From NCBI GenBank assembly GCA_028279305.1, contig JANQOA010000372.1, positions 1-64,000 of the forward strand: 64,000 nt of DNA. The letters run 5' to 3'. Below, piece after piece: positions 45,924 through 55,626 of the stretch (its first letter is position 1; each line of letters starts with the position of its first letter). The translations under genes and the position numbers were made by a program. The notes beneath the pieces are model-generated. The model worked only from the letters and a program-made list of their open reading frames with translations, was not told the DNA's origin and ran no database searches. The DNA is from Pseudomonadales bacterium. Lineage in GTDB: Bacteria; Pseudomonadota; Gammaproteobacteria; Pseudomonadales; Azotimanducaceae.

Positions 45924-46439
45924 ATGGCTTCCAATCCCCGCATCTCCTCCGCTGTGCCCGGCCAGGCGGAAGATTTTGCCAGCGTTACCGCCCACGCAGG
46001 TGAGCTGATGGCCAGGTTTTTTGAACTCTACGGAGAGTTCTGGCAACACGGTGCGGTACCGCCGCAACTCAAAGAACTCACCCGTCTGCGCAACGCCCGG
46101 GTGACGGATTGCGGGTACTGAAAAAACGTCCGTTTTGACTCTGCCCGTGAGGCAGGGCTGGATGAACGTACCGCGGCGCAGGTTCAGCAGGGTTACGAGC
46201 AGGTGTTTGCCGAGCACGAAAGCGCGGCTCTGCAGCTGACGGATCTGTTAATCGGCATGCCCGGTGCGCCCACGGAAGAGCTGCATAAAGCGCTGCGTAC
46301 CCACTTCAGCGAAGCGGAACTGGTGGAGCTTTCGCTGGGCGTGGGGTTGTTTCTGGGCATGTCCAAGGTGCTGATCACCCTGGGGTTGGAGCCGGCGGAA
46401 CCCATGCCGGTCACCGTTATTCCCACGCCGGGCAGTTGA
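45924..46439 (+). CDS. Carboxymuconolactone decarboxylase/AhpD-like protein, candidate selenoprotein (Sec at TGA 46119-46121)
   Basis: Single open frame except TGA: ..LKELTRLRNARVTDCGY-U-KNVRFDSAREAGLDERTAAQVQQGYEQ..; CxxU at expected CxxC; hairpin downstream. Confidence 0.78.
46139..46157 (+). promoter_or_regulatory. Candidate bacterial SECIS element
   Basis: CTCTGCC-CGTGA-GGCAGGG: 7-bp stem, 5-nt loop with GU, 17 nt downstream of the in-frame TGA. Confidence 0.68.
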
Positions 46440-46449
46440 GGAGGACACT

Positions 46450-46872
46450 TTGGCCATTAAAAACATTTTTGCGGAAACCAACGCGCTGAAGCAGGAGATT
46501 GAAAATCTGTCTGTGCAGCAGTTGCAGGACGAGCAGGCTGATAACCCGGGGCTGTTGTTGATCGACTTGCGCGAAATCCAGGAACTGCTGGATCTCGGTA
46601 CCATTCCCGGCGCCAAACATGTGGCGCGGGGTATGCTGGAATTCTGGGCCGATCCGGCCAGCCCCTACTACCGGGACTATTTTGCGGAAGACAAGCGGAT
46701 TGTGGTGTTTTGTGCCGGCGGCGGCCGCTCCGTGTACGCCACCCTGGCGCTGCGTGATATGGGGTACAGCAATGTTGCCCATCTCGAGGCCGGCTTTAAC
46801 GGCTGGCGCGATGCGGGAGGTGATGTGCAGGATGTAGCGGCAACCTCCAAGTGGATGCGAAAGCCGGGCTGA
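46450..46872 (+). CDS. Rhodanese-domain protein
   Basis: LLLIDLREIQELLDLGTIPGAKHVARGMLEFW...RIVVFCAGGGRSVYATLALRDMGYSNVAHLEAGFNGW; TTG start with SD GAGGAGG. Confidence 0.9.
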   Translation: MAIKNIFAETNALKQEIENLSVQQLQDEQADNPGLLLIDLREIQELLDLGTIPGAKHVARGMLEFWADPASPYYRDYFAEDKRIVVFCAGGGRSVYATLALRDMGYSNVAHLEAGFNGWRDAGGDVQDVAATSKWMRKPG

Positions 46873-46960
46873 TTGAGGGGCGGCGTGCCGCGCGTTGTGA
46901 AATCCGCGCAGGTGACTTAACCTGATTGTCGGGTGTCTGTATTGACTGAAAGGGGAAACT

Positions 46961-47989
46961 ATGAAATTCGACATTATGCTGGGCGGCATGACCTGGCAAC
47001 AGAGCAGCAGTCTGGCGGTACAGCTGCAGGACGTGGGCTTCTCCGGCATGCTGTTCACGGAAACCGGCGTCACACCCTGGATGCAGATCGCGGCGGCAGC
47101 AATGGCGGCGCCGCGCCTGGATTTCAGCACGGGTATAGCAGTGGCGTTTCCGCGCAGCCCGATGATTTCAGCACAGATCGCCTGGGAGCTTGCGCACAAT
47201 ACCGGCGGCCGTTTCCGGCTGGGGTTGGGCAGTCAGGTGAAGGGCCATGTGGTGCGGCGTTACAGTGCAGTGTTTGATAAGCCGGCGCCGCAGATGCGGG
47301 ACTATGTGGCGGCATTCAAAGCCTGCATACGCGCCTTCCGCGGTGAAGAAAAATTGCAGCACGAAGGGCCGTACTACAATCTCAGCTATCTGCCGGCGCA
47401 GTGGGCGCCGCCGCGCCATGACTTTGAAGATATCAAAATTGATATCTCCGCGGTGGGGCCGCATATGTGCCGCCTGGCCGGTGAACTGTGTGACGGTATT
47501 CATGTGCACCCGATGCACTCCATGCCTTATATCACCAACCGCCTGCAGCCGGCGGTTACGGAAGGTGCGGCCCGCGCCGGGCGCGATAGCCGGGACATCG
47601 ATTTGATAGTGCCGGTGTTTGCGGTGGTCGGCGACACGCCGGAAGCGCGTCAGCATATGCTGCAGCGGGCCATAACTCAGATTGCGTTTTACGGGTCCAC
47701 GCCCAATTACGCGTTTCAGTTTGATGACCTTGGATTTACCGGAACCAGCGAAACCCTGGGCCGTATGATGAAAGCCGGAGACCTCCGCGGCATGGCGGAT
47801 ACGGTAACAGACGAAATGCTGGATTATTTTGCCGTAGTCAGCCGCTGGGATGATGTTGCGGACAAATTATTGCAGAGATATCAAGGGGTTGCGTCGCGGG
47901 TGGTGACCTATCTGACGGCTGAGGACCTGCGCCGGAATCCTGAAAATATGAGCCGCTGGGGAGAAGTGGCGCGGGCGGTAGCAGCGTGA
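46961..47989 (+). CDS. LLM-class F420/FMN-dependent oxidoreductase
   Basis: LDFSTGIAVAFPRSPMISAQIAWELAHNTGGRFRLGLGSQVKGHVVRRYS. Confidence 0.92.
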   Translation: MKFDIMLGGMTWQQSSSLAVQLQDVGFSGMLFTETGVTPWMQIAAAAMAAPRLDFSTGIAVAFPRSPMISAQIAWELAHNTGGRFRLGLGSQVKGHVVRRYSAVFDKPAPQMRDYVAAFKACIRAFRGEEKLQHEGPYYNLSYLPAQWAPPRHDFEDIKIDISAVGPHMCRLAGELCDGIHVHPMHSMPYITNRLQPAVTEGAARAGRDSRDIDLIVPVFAVVGDTPEARQHMLQRAITQIAFYGSTPNYAFQFDDLGFTGTSETLGRMMKAGDLRGMADTVTDEMLDYFAVVSRWDDVADKLLQRYQGVASRVVTYLTAEDLRRNPENMSRWGEVARAVAA

Positions 47990-48161
47990 AAAGCGGTGTT
48001 TGCTGCACGCAGCGGCGTTGATTATGTGACGCAATCTGCATATTCCCATTCAATTGGTATCTATTACAAATAGATTGTAAACATTCTGGTCTAGTGATGT
48101 AGAATGCTCGCAAATTCCGACAGACGACAGAAAATTGCGACAGAGGTTCATCATCTAGACC

Positions 48162-49628
48162 ATGGATATGCCAACTACGCTCATGCAGCCCCGCGAGAAC
48201 GGCGGCTTCTGGGATACCCAATCCGTTCACGAAGCGCTTACCGCGGCCGGCGCTGAGCAAACCCAGCGCTCCACGGAACGCATGCTGGAAAAAGCCGCCT
48301 GGTTGCCGGCGGCGGTGAAGCTGGAAGACCTGCGCGACGAACAGCAGCGGCCGTTGACCCGGCTGGTTGCCGAGGCGCTGGAAGCTGAAAGTAAACGCAA
48401 AAGGGTGCACAGTCTGTTTGTGCAAACCGCCGCGGTAGACGGCCGGGTGGTGGTCATGGTCAACGACGGCCGCGGCGGCCCCCGCTGGTGGTTTACCGAC
48501 ACCCTGACCGAGCAGGCTCTGCTGCAGGCCCTGGATGTGCTGTGTGACGGCAAACCCGCATTTCTTTGGCCCCACGGCGACGTCACTGCGCTGTTCCGTG
48601 TTTGGCAGAACCGGCAGGGCAGCCATCAGGTTAAGTTGCCGTCGGGAGTTGCGGTGACCCTGGCGCTGACCGCTTACCGGTCTACGCTGGAACTGGCCCG
48701 CTATCCGGAACCGCCGCAACGGCTTGATGAAGGCTTGACCCATCTGGACCGTCTGGAAGCTGAGAGCATTCACATCATGCGCGAGGTGATTGCCCAGGCG
48801 GAAAACCCGGTCATGCTGTACAGCGTGGGCAAAGACAGCTCGGTTATGCTGCATCTGGCCCGTAAAGCGTTTTACCCCAGCCCGCCGCCGTTTCCGCTGA
48901 TGCATGTGGATACGCGCTGGAAGTTTCAGGCCATGTATGAATTCCGCAACCAGATGGCGGAAGAAGTGGGCATGGAACTGATCGTGCACATCAATCCGGA
49001 TGCGGTGGAGAAAGACATTAATCCGTTTGATCACGGCAGTGCGCTGCACACGGATATCACTAAAACCCAGGGGCTCAAGCAGGCCCTGGACAAGCATGGT
49101 TTTGACGTGGCTTTCGGCGGCGCGCGGCGGGACGAAGAAAAGAGCCGTGCCAAAGAACGGGTGTTTTCGTTCCGCACCGCCAGTCACCGCTGGGATCCGA
49201 AGAACCAGCGGCCTGAATTGTGGAACCTGTACAATGGTTACAAAAATCCGGGTGAATCGATTCGTGTGTTTCCACTGTCGAATTGGACCGAGTTGGATAT
49301 CTGGCAATACATCTACCGTGAACAGATTCCCATTGTGCCCCTTTACTTTGCCGCTGAACGGCCGGTGGTGGAACGGGACGGCATGATCATGATGGTGGAC
49401 GATGACCGCATGCGCCTGCTGCCGGGTGAACGGATTGAAACCCGCTTGATCCGCTTCCGTACCCTCGGCTGCTACCCGTTGACCGGCGCGGTGGAGTCGT
49501 CAGCGGACAGTCTGTCTTCCATTGTGCTGGAACTGCTGCAAAGCCGTACCAGTGAACGGCAGGGCCGCGCCATTGACAGCGACAGCGCCGGGTCCATGGA
49601 GAAGAAAAAACAGGAGGGGTATTTCTAG
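48162..49628 (+). CDS. cysD: Sulfate adenylyltransferase subunit 2 (CysD) with about 190-aa N-terminal extension
   Basis: [47 protein letters not shown]...canonical CysD C-terminus; extra N-terminal domain. Confidence 0.92.
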   Translation: MDMPTTLMQPRENGGFWDTQSVHEALTAAGAEQTQRSTERMLEKAAWLPAAVKLEDLRDEQQRPLTRLVAEALEAESKRKRVHSLFVQTAAVDGRVVVMVNDGRGGPRWWFTDTLTEQALLQALDVLCDGKPAFLWPHGDVTALFRVWQNRQGSHQVKLPSGVAVTLALTAYRSTLELARYPEPPQRLDEGLTHLDRLEAESIHIMREVIAQAENPVMLYSVGKDSSVMLHLARKAFYPSPPPFPLMHVDTRWKFQAMYEFRNQMAEEVGMELIVHINPDAVEKDINPFDHGSALHTDITKTQGLKQALDKHGFDVAFGGARRDEEKSRAKERVFSFRTASHRWDPKNQRPELWNLYNGYKNPGESIRVFPLSNWTELDIWQYIYREQIPIVPLYFAAERPVVERDGMIMMVDDDRMRLLPGERIETRLIRFRTLGCYPLTGAVESSADSLSSIVLELLQSRTSERQGRAIDSDSAGSMEKKKQEGYF

Positions 49629-51535
49629 TGGCACAGGCACAATCTTTGTCCGCGGCTGATGCACAGCTTGAAGAACTCGAAGCCCGGGTGCAGACCTATA
49701 TCGACACCCAGGCCAACCTGGATCTGCTGCGGTTTATCACCTGCGGCAGCGTGGATGACGGCAAAAGCACGCTGATAGGGCGCATGCTTTATGAAGCGCA
49801 ACTGGTATTTGAAGACCAGGTCACCGCCCTGCAGCAGGATTCCAAACGCATGGGCACCCAGGGCGGAGATATAGACTTCGCCCTGCTGGTGGACGGCCTG
49901 GCGGCGGAACGTGAACAGGGTATCACCATCGATGTGGCTTACCGTTTCTTCAGTACTGATCATCGTAAATTTATTGTTGCCGATACGCCCGGGCACGAAC
50001 AGTACACCCGCAATATGGTCACCGGGGCCTCCACGGCTCAGGTGGCGGTGATACTGGTGGATGCGGTTAACGGCCTGCTGACCCAGACCCGGCGGCATTC
50101 GTTTATCACCTCGCTGCTGGGTATCAAACACGTGGTGTTGGCGGTGAACAAGATGGATCTGGTGGACTACGACGCGCAGATTTTTGCTGACATAGTTGAG
50201 GATTATCAGGCATTTGCCAAACAGTTGAATTTTTCAACCATTACCGCCATCCCGGTGTCCGCGTTGAAAGGTGACAATGTCATCGAGCGTTCGGTGCATA
50301 CGCACTGGTACAGCGGGCCGACCTTGCTCGGCTGCCTGGAAACCATTGATATCAGTGACACCGAAGGTGAGAGTGCGTTGCGTCTGCCGGTGCAGTGGGT
50401 GAACCGCCCCAATGCGGAGTTCCGCGGCTTTGCCGGGACTATTGTTGCCGGGCAGGTCAAGCGCGGCGAGCAGGTGCGTATCCTGCCCTCCGGCGAGGTG
50501 GCGGCGGTAGACGATATTGTGCTGTATCAGGATTCGCTGCCCGCGGCGGTGACCGGCCAGGCGGTGACCCTGACGCTGGACCGCGAAGTGGACGTTTCCC
50601 GGGGTGATGTGATTGTGGCGGCGGATGCACCCTGTGAGGTTTCAGATCAGTTTGATGCCTCCCTGGTGTGGATGGATCAGGAAGAAGGGTTCATCGGCCG
50701 CTCTTATTGGCTGATGCTGGGCACCACACGCATTAACGCCACCCTCACGGACATCAAATTCAAGTACAACATCAACACCCTGGATGAACTGTCCACCCAC
50801 AGCTTTGCCCTGAATGATATCGGCCGCGTCACCTTGAGCTTCGACCGCGCGGTACCGTTTGAGGCTTATGCCGACTGTCAGGGGTTGGGGTCGTTTGTAT
50901 TGATCGACCGCTATTCTCACGCCACGGTGGGTGCCGGCATGATCAACTTCGCCCTGCGCCGGGCGAAAAACATTCACCGGCACGCCCACAATATAGACAA
51001 AGCGGCGCGTGCTGCGCTGAAAGGGCAGAAAGGCAAGGTGCTGTGGATGACCGGCTTGAGCGGCTCCGGCAAATCTACCGTGGCCAACGCCGTTGAGCAG
51101 GCCCTGCACGCTCAGGGCAGGCACACGTTTATCCTCGATGGTGACAACGTGCGCCACGGTCTGAACAAGGATCTGGGTTTTACCGATGCTGACCGGGTCG
51201 AGAATATCCGCCGCACCGCCGAGGTGGCCAAGCTCATGGTGGAAGCCGGGTTGATTGTCATCACCGCATTCATTTCCCCGTTCCGCTCGGAGCGGGACAT
51301 GGCCAGGGTGCTGTTTGAGGAAGACGAGTTTGTGGAGATATACCTCGACGTGCCGTTGGAGGTTGCAGAGGAAAGGGATCCGAAAGGCCTGTACAAAAAA
51401 GCCCGCCGCGGTGAACTGCCGCATTTCACCGGCATCGATTCGCCCTATGAAGCGCCGGAGTCTGCTGAGGTGGTGCTGCGCACCGCGGATACGCCGATAG
51501 AGGCATGTGTGGAGCAGGTGCTGAAGCATGTCTGA
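49628..51535 (+). CDS. cysNC: Bifunctional sulfate adenylyltransferase subunit 1/adenylylsulfate kinase
   Basis: [19 protein letters not shown] GTPase and C-terminal [50 protein letters not shown] kinase. Confidence 0.95.
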   Translation: MAQAQSLSAADAQLEELEARVQTYIDTQANLDLLRFITCGSVDDGKSTLIGRMLYEAQLVFEDQVTALQQDSKRMGTQGGDIDFALLVDGLAAEREQGITIDVAYRFFSTDHRKFIVADTPGHEQYTRNMVTGASTAQVAVILVDAVNGLLTQTRRHSFITSLLGIKHVVLAVNKMDLVDYDAQIFADIVEDYQAFAKQLNFSTITAIPVSALKGDNVIERSVHTHWYSGPTLLGCLETIDISDTEGESALRLPVQWVNRPNAEFRGFAGTIVAGQVKRGEQVRILPSGEVAAVDDIVLYQDSLPAAVTGQAVTLTLDREVDVSRGDVIVAADAPCEVSDQFDASLVWMDQEEGFIGRSYWLMLGTTRINATLTDIKFKYNINTLDELSTHSFALNDIGRVTLSFDRAVPFEAYADCQGLGSFVLIDRYSHATVGAGMINFALRRAKNIHRHAHNIDKAARAALKGQKGKVLWMTGLSGSGKSTVANAVEQALHAQGRHTFILDGDNVRHGLNKDLGFTDADRVENIRRTAEVAKLMVEAGLIVITAFISPFRSERDMARVLFEEDEFVEIYLDVPLEVAEERDPKGLYKKARRGELPHFTGIDSPYEAPESAEVVLRTADTPIEACVEQVLKHV

Positions 51536-51737
51536 TTCGCATCTGCGCAGCCTGGCCAAAGCGTTTTCCTGGCGCATCGTGGCCACGCTGACCACGTCGA
51601 TCATTGCCTTTTTTGTCACCGGTGAGATAGGCACCGCGGTGACCATCGGCAGCATAGAATTTGTGCTGAAGTTTCTGATCTACTACCTGCACGAGCGGGC
51701 CTGGGCGCTGGTGCCCAGCCGCGGCAGGCAGGCCTGA
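51528..51737 (+). CDS. DUF2061 family small membrane protein
   Basis: [51 protein letters not shown]; overlaps cysNC stop. Confidence 0.9.
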   Translation: MSDSHLRSLAKAFSWRIVATLTTSIIAFFVTGEIGTAVTIGSIEFVLKFLIYYLHERAWALVPSRGRQA

Positions 51738-51870
51738 GGTTTAGTCCAGTTACCTGTCTGGTAGCATGGGTGCCGGGTAGATTGCGGTTTTAGGATCAGC
51801 TTAACAATTTCGGCGCGGGAGACCTGCTAAAATTGTAGGCAGCAGGGCGTTCCTACCGGAAAAACTTACC

Positions 51871-53247
51871 GTGCAAAAAGCAATCAAACGTGCATTAGTG
51901 GTCGACGATTCCCGGTCCGCACGTATATCGTTAAAAAATCTGCTCAGCGAATACGATCTTGAAATTTCTCTCGCCGCCTCCGGCGAAGAGGCGCTGGAAT
52001 TCCTCAAAAAAGACAGTGTTGATGTCATCTTCATGGACCACACCATGCCCGGTATGGATGGTCTGGAAGCGGTCTCCGCGATTAAAGCCAACCCGAAAAC
52101 GGCCACCATTCCGGTCATGATGTACACCACCCGTGAGGGTGAGGTGTATGTGGGCCAGGCGCGGGCGCTCGGCGCGGTGGGTGTACTGCCGAAAAACGTG
52201 CAGCCCCATCAGTTGTTCGAGATGCTGCTGAAACTCGGCCTGGTGCAGGACCGCCGTGCGCAGCCGCGGGAGGAGGACGAAGACCTGACCGTGCCGACAT
52301 ATGAACTGGACGAGGTTGACGATACCAGCCTGTTGGCACAGGACATTGAAGATCAGGCGCTGGGCATATCCGTGCAGAATGTGGTCAGCCGTATTCTGGA
52401 AGATCAGCACGTCACCCTGCGCTCGGACATTCTGCGCAGCCAACGGCAGTTTGCAAAAGACGTGGCACGGGAGGTATTGCGCGAACATTACGCCCGCGAA
52501 GCCGCCGCCGCGGAAGAAGAATGGCAGGAAGAACAACTGGTGGGGAAGGGTGGCGAAAATACCCCAACCGCCGGCTACCGGATTGTTGCCGGGGTGGCGG
52601 TGATGCTGATGGTGGTCACGTCTTTCCTCGGCTGGCAGTTCAAACAGCAGCGCGATGCGGCGCTGGATAAACTGCATAACCTGCAGGCTGCGGCCGGCTC
52701 GGTGGTCATTCCGGCGGCGGTTGAGCAGGCCAGTGTGGCGGACGCCGGTCCGCGGGTGGTGCCGGCGGAGGCGTTGCAGGCATTGCAGTGGTCACTGAAT
52801 CAGGGCAACGATACCTCCATGTACGACTGGGCGTTCAGCGCCGCGCTGGCGGAAAAAGTGGAGGGCATGTTTGATCACCTGGACCGTCTGGGGTTCCGCG
52901 GTGAAATCAAGCTGACCAGTCATCTGGGCCGCTTCTGTCTGGTGGTGGATGATGCCGGCACTTACGTGTTGGCGGACAACAGCACGCCGGTGCTGGATTG
53001 CGCGTACTCGGGCCATGTGCTGGACAATTCCAGTTTTGTCACCGACCGGCTCGGTCCTGAATTTGCGGAATTGATGGAACAGTCGCCGGCAAACGTGGAG
53101 CTGAACCTGGTCGCGCTGTATGCCAGCGATTCCCGGCCGCTGGTACCCTATCCGCCGACCTCGGTGACAGCCGGGGACTGGAACGCAGTGGCGCGGCAGA
53201 ACAACCGGGTGGAAGTGGAACTGATTCCCGGCACCCCGGCAAGTTGA
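51871..53247 (+). CDS. Membrane-anchored response regulator with extracytoplasmic C-terminal region
   Basis: REC: ALVVDDSRSARISLKNLLSEYDLEISLAASGEEALEFLKKDSVDVIFMDHTMPGMDG; TM: IVAGVAVMLMVVTSFLGWQF. Confidence 0.82.
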   Translation: MQKAIKRALVVDDSRSARISLKNLLSEYDLEISLAASGEEALEFLKKDSVDVIFMDHTMPGMDGLEAVSAIKANPKTATIPVMMYTTREGEVYVGQARALGAVGVLPKNVQPHQLFEMLLKLGLVQDRRAQPREEDEDLTVPTYELDEVDDTSLLAQDIEDQALGISVQNVVSRILEDQHVTLRSDILRSQRQFAKDVAREVLREHYAREAAAAEEEWQEEQLVGKGGENTPTAGYRIVAGVAVMLMVVTSFLGWQFKQQRDAALDKLHNLQAAAGSVVIPAAVEQASVADAGPRVVPAEALQALQWSLNQGNDTSMYDWAFSAALAEKVEGMFDHLDRLGFRGEIKLTSHLGRFCLVVDDAGTYVLADNSTPVLDCAYSGHVLDNSSFVTDRLGPEFAELMEQSPANVELNLVALYASDSRPLVPYPPTSVTAGDWNAVARQNNRVEVELIPGTPAS

Positions 53248-53306
53248 GCCGGGGGACCACGGCCAGTTGAGCCGGGTCACCCCGGCCAGTTGAGCCGGGG
53301 CACCCC
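53238..53306 (+). repeat. 23-bp tandem repeat x3 spanning stop codon
   Basis: GGCAAGTTGAGCCGGGGGACCAC / GGCCAGTTGAGCCGGGTCACCCC / GGCCAGTTGAGCCGGGGCACCCC. Confidence 0.92.
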
Positions 53307-53357
53307 TGCCACCTGACCCGGCTGCTGCGCGTCCGGCTCAGGGCTCCGCGCCCGCGG

Positions 53358-53855
53358 CTACTCACCCAGGATCAGTTTTTTCAGGCCGCTGCTGGATAAA
53401 ATTTCAACCCAGTAGCCGTCCGGATCCTGGACAAATGCCAGACCTTTCATCTGGCCGTCATCCGGCCGTTTAATAAACTTCACCCCCATGGACTCAAAAC
53501 GTTCACAGGCGGCGTAAACGTCCGGGACCGATATGCCGATATGGCCGAAGCCGCGGGGCTCCTCATTGCCGTTGTGATACGTCATGTCTTCCTGCTCGGT
53601 GCCGTGGTTGTGGGTCAGTTCCAGCAGCGCCGGTTGTTCAAACAGCCATTTGGCCCGCTGCGCCGGGTCCTCCGGCATATCGGGACCGGGATAACCCATA
53701 AAATAAAGTGAAAACGCCATCTCCGGAAAATCGAATTGTTGGATGAGGGTCATGCCCAGGGCTTCACGGTAGAAAGCGACCGATTTCTGCGGGTCTTTGA
53801 TACGCAGCATGGTCTGGTTCATCACGTAATCCCGGGTCGCGGTCTGGTTGGTCAT
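53358..53855 (-). CDS. gloA: Lactoylglutathione lyase (glyoxalase I)
   Basis: [46 protein letters not shown]...[11 protein letters not shown]. Confidence 0.93.
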   Translation of the reverse strand: MTNQTATRDYVMNQTMLRIKDPQKSVAFYREALGMTLIQQFDFPEMAFSLYFMGYPGPDMPEDPAQRAKWLFEQPALLELTHNHGTEQEDMTYHNGNEEPRGFGHIGISVPDVYAACERFESMGVKFIKRPDDGQMKGLAFVQDPDGYWVEILSSSGLKKLILGE

Positions 53856-53969
53856 AATTGCCTTAACAGGTTGCGGTGCGCGTAGTGTCGCATAAGCGGA
53901 TCATGTATGGTGCGCGGATTGCCCGGCCCGCGCGCCGGATGCGGGTAATGGTTTTGTCAGCACGGTTGT

Positions 53970-54764
53970 TTGGAGAGAAGAATGGGATTTGCACCTTTTA
54001 ACCTGCAAGGGCGGGTGGCGCTGATTACCGGCGGCAACGGCGGCATCGGCCTGGGCATGGCCCGGGGCCTGGCGGAAGCCGGTGCTGAAGTCAGTCTGTG
54101 GGGCACCAACGCGGAGAAGAACGCCGCCGCGCTGGCAGCGCTGGAATCGATCGGCCCGAAAATCACCACCCACGTCTGTGATGTGGCGGATGAACAGCAG
54201 GTGGAGGATACATTCGCCCGCGTCCTGGCTGCACACGGCCGTGTGGACGGTTGTTTTGCCAACGCCGGCATCGGCAGCCGCGGCACCGCTTTTGACGAGA
54301 TGACGGATGCGGAATGGCGGCGCATTATCGAAGTGAATCAAACCGGCGTGTTTTATACCTTCCGGGCGGCTGCCCGGCATATGAAAGAGCGCGCCGGCAA
54401 CGGTGACGCCTTCGGCCGCCTGGTCGGCACCGCCAGCCTGGCTGCCGTATCCGGGCAGGCCCGCGGCGAACATTATGCAGCCGCCAAAGGCGGCCTGGTG
54501 GCAATGATCAAAGCCCTGGCGGTTGAGTACGCGCGCTACAATGTCACCGCCCATACCCTGCTGCCGGGCTGGATTGAGACGGAGATGACCGCGGGCACCT
54601 TTGCGAACAACAAGTTTGTCGACAACGTGTCAAAACGCATCCCGGTACGCCGCTGGGGGGTGCCTGAAGACTTTGCCGCCATCGCAATCTATATCATGAG
54701 TGAGGCCAGCAGCTACCACACCGCGGAGACGTTCCTGATTGATGGAGGCTACCATGCGTTTTAA
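53970..54764 (+). CDS. SDR family oxidoreductase
   Basis: GRVALITGGNGGIGLGMARGLAEAGAEVSLWGTN; start ATG 53970 or 53982. Confidence 0.92.
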   Translation: MERRMGFAPFNLQGRVALITGGNGGIGLGMARGLAEAGAEVSLWGTNAEKNAAALAALESIGPKITTHVCDVADEQQVEDTFARVLAAHGRVDGCFANAGIGSRGTAFDEMTDAEWRRIIEVNQTGVFYTFRAAARHMKERAGNGDAFGRLVGTASLAAVSGQARGEHYAAAKGGLVAMIKALAVEYARYNVTAHTLLPGWIETEMTAGTFANNKFVDNVSKRIPVRRWGVPEDFAAIAIYIMSEASSYHTAETFLIDGGYHAF

Positions 54765-55626
54765 ATCAATTACCCTTGGGCTTATGTGGCTGCTGCTGAG
54801 CGGCTCCGTTACCGGAGCGGCGGAGAATGCAGCCGGGCAATCGGCCCCGGCCTCTGAGGAAAACAGTTATACCGCGCCGCGCGGACCCGGCGGCAAGCCG
54901 GATCTGAACGGTACCTGGCAAGCCTTTAACCGCGCTAATTACGATGTTGAGCCGCATGCCGCGCGGCCTGCTCTGGCCATGGTGGAGGGCCGGCTGGGGC
55001 CGGTGCCGGCCCCGGAGGTTGTTGCGTTGGGCACCATTGCCGCTGTGCCCGGCGGCGCCGGAGTGGTGGTGGGCGGGCGTATCCCGTACCGGCCGGAGGC
55101 GCTGCAGAGGCGAGATGAGAATGCCGCGGACTGGCTGAACCTGGACCCGGAGATAAAGTGTTACCTGCCGGGCATTCCACGCGCCACTTACATGCCGTAT
55201 CCGTTTCAGATTGTGCACAGCGCCAGCGCGCTGTTCTTCTCTTATGAGTACGCCGGCGCGGCGCGCAACATTTACCTTGAGGATCCCGGTGAAGCGCCGG
55301 TGGATTCATGGATGGGCCAGTCTTACGGCTACTGGGAAGGGGATACCCTGGTTGTGGAGGTCACCGGCCAGAACGACCGTACCTGGTTCGACCGCGCCGG
55401 TAATCATCACAGCGGTTACAATACCAAGGTCACCGAGCGCTATACACCCACCAGCGATTACACCCTGCGCTACGATGTGCTGATTGAAGACGATCAGACG
55501 TTCACCGAACCCTGGCGAATCAGCATGACCCTGTACCGGCTGGTCGGCGCGGACGCGCAGATCCAACAGTTTAAATGTATGGAGTTTGTTGAAGAGCTGA
55601 TGTACGGACACCTGCGCAAACCATGA
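54754..55626 (+). CDS. Secreted hypothetical protein
   Basis: MRFKSITLGLMWLLLSGSVTGAAE signal; PDLNGTWQ.. and YGYWEGDTLVVEVTGQNDRTWFDRAGNHHS pattern. Confidence 0.75.
   Translation: MRFKSITLGLMWLLLSGSVTGAAENAAGQSAPASEENSYTAPRGPGGKPDLNGTWQAFNRANYDVEPHAARPALAMVEGRLGPVPAPEVVALGTIAAVPGGAGVVVGGRIPYRPEALQRRDENAADWLNLDPEIKCYLPGIPRATYMPYPFQIVHSASALFFSYEYAGAARNIYLEDPGEAPVDSWMGQSYGYWEGDTLVVEVTGQNDRTWFDRAGNHHSGYNTKVTERYTPTSDYTLRYDVLIEDDQTFTEPWRISMTLYRLVGADAQIQQFKCMEFVEELMYGHLRKP

Noticed and set aside
45924-46121. Interpreting the carboxymuconolactone decarboxylase fragments as a pseudogene
   Set aside because: Only one TGA interrupts the frame, at the catalytic Cys column, with no frameshift and a SECIS-like hairpin downstream; recoding explains it better, though a sequencing error or a real nonsense mutation remains possible.
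47838-49307. 489-aa minus-strand ORF opposite cysD
   Set aside because: Antisense shadow of a conserved CysD; His/Arg/Gln-rich composition typical of reverse-frame translation.
50642-51655. 337-aa minus-strand ORF opposite cysNC
   Set aside because: Antisense to conserved CysNC domains, no family signal.
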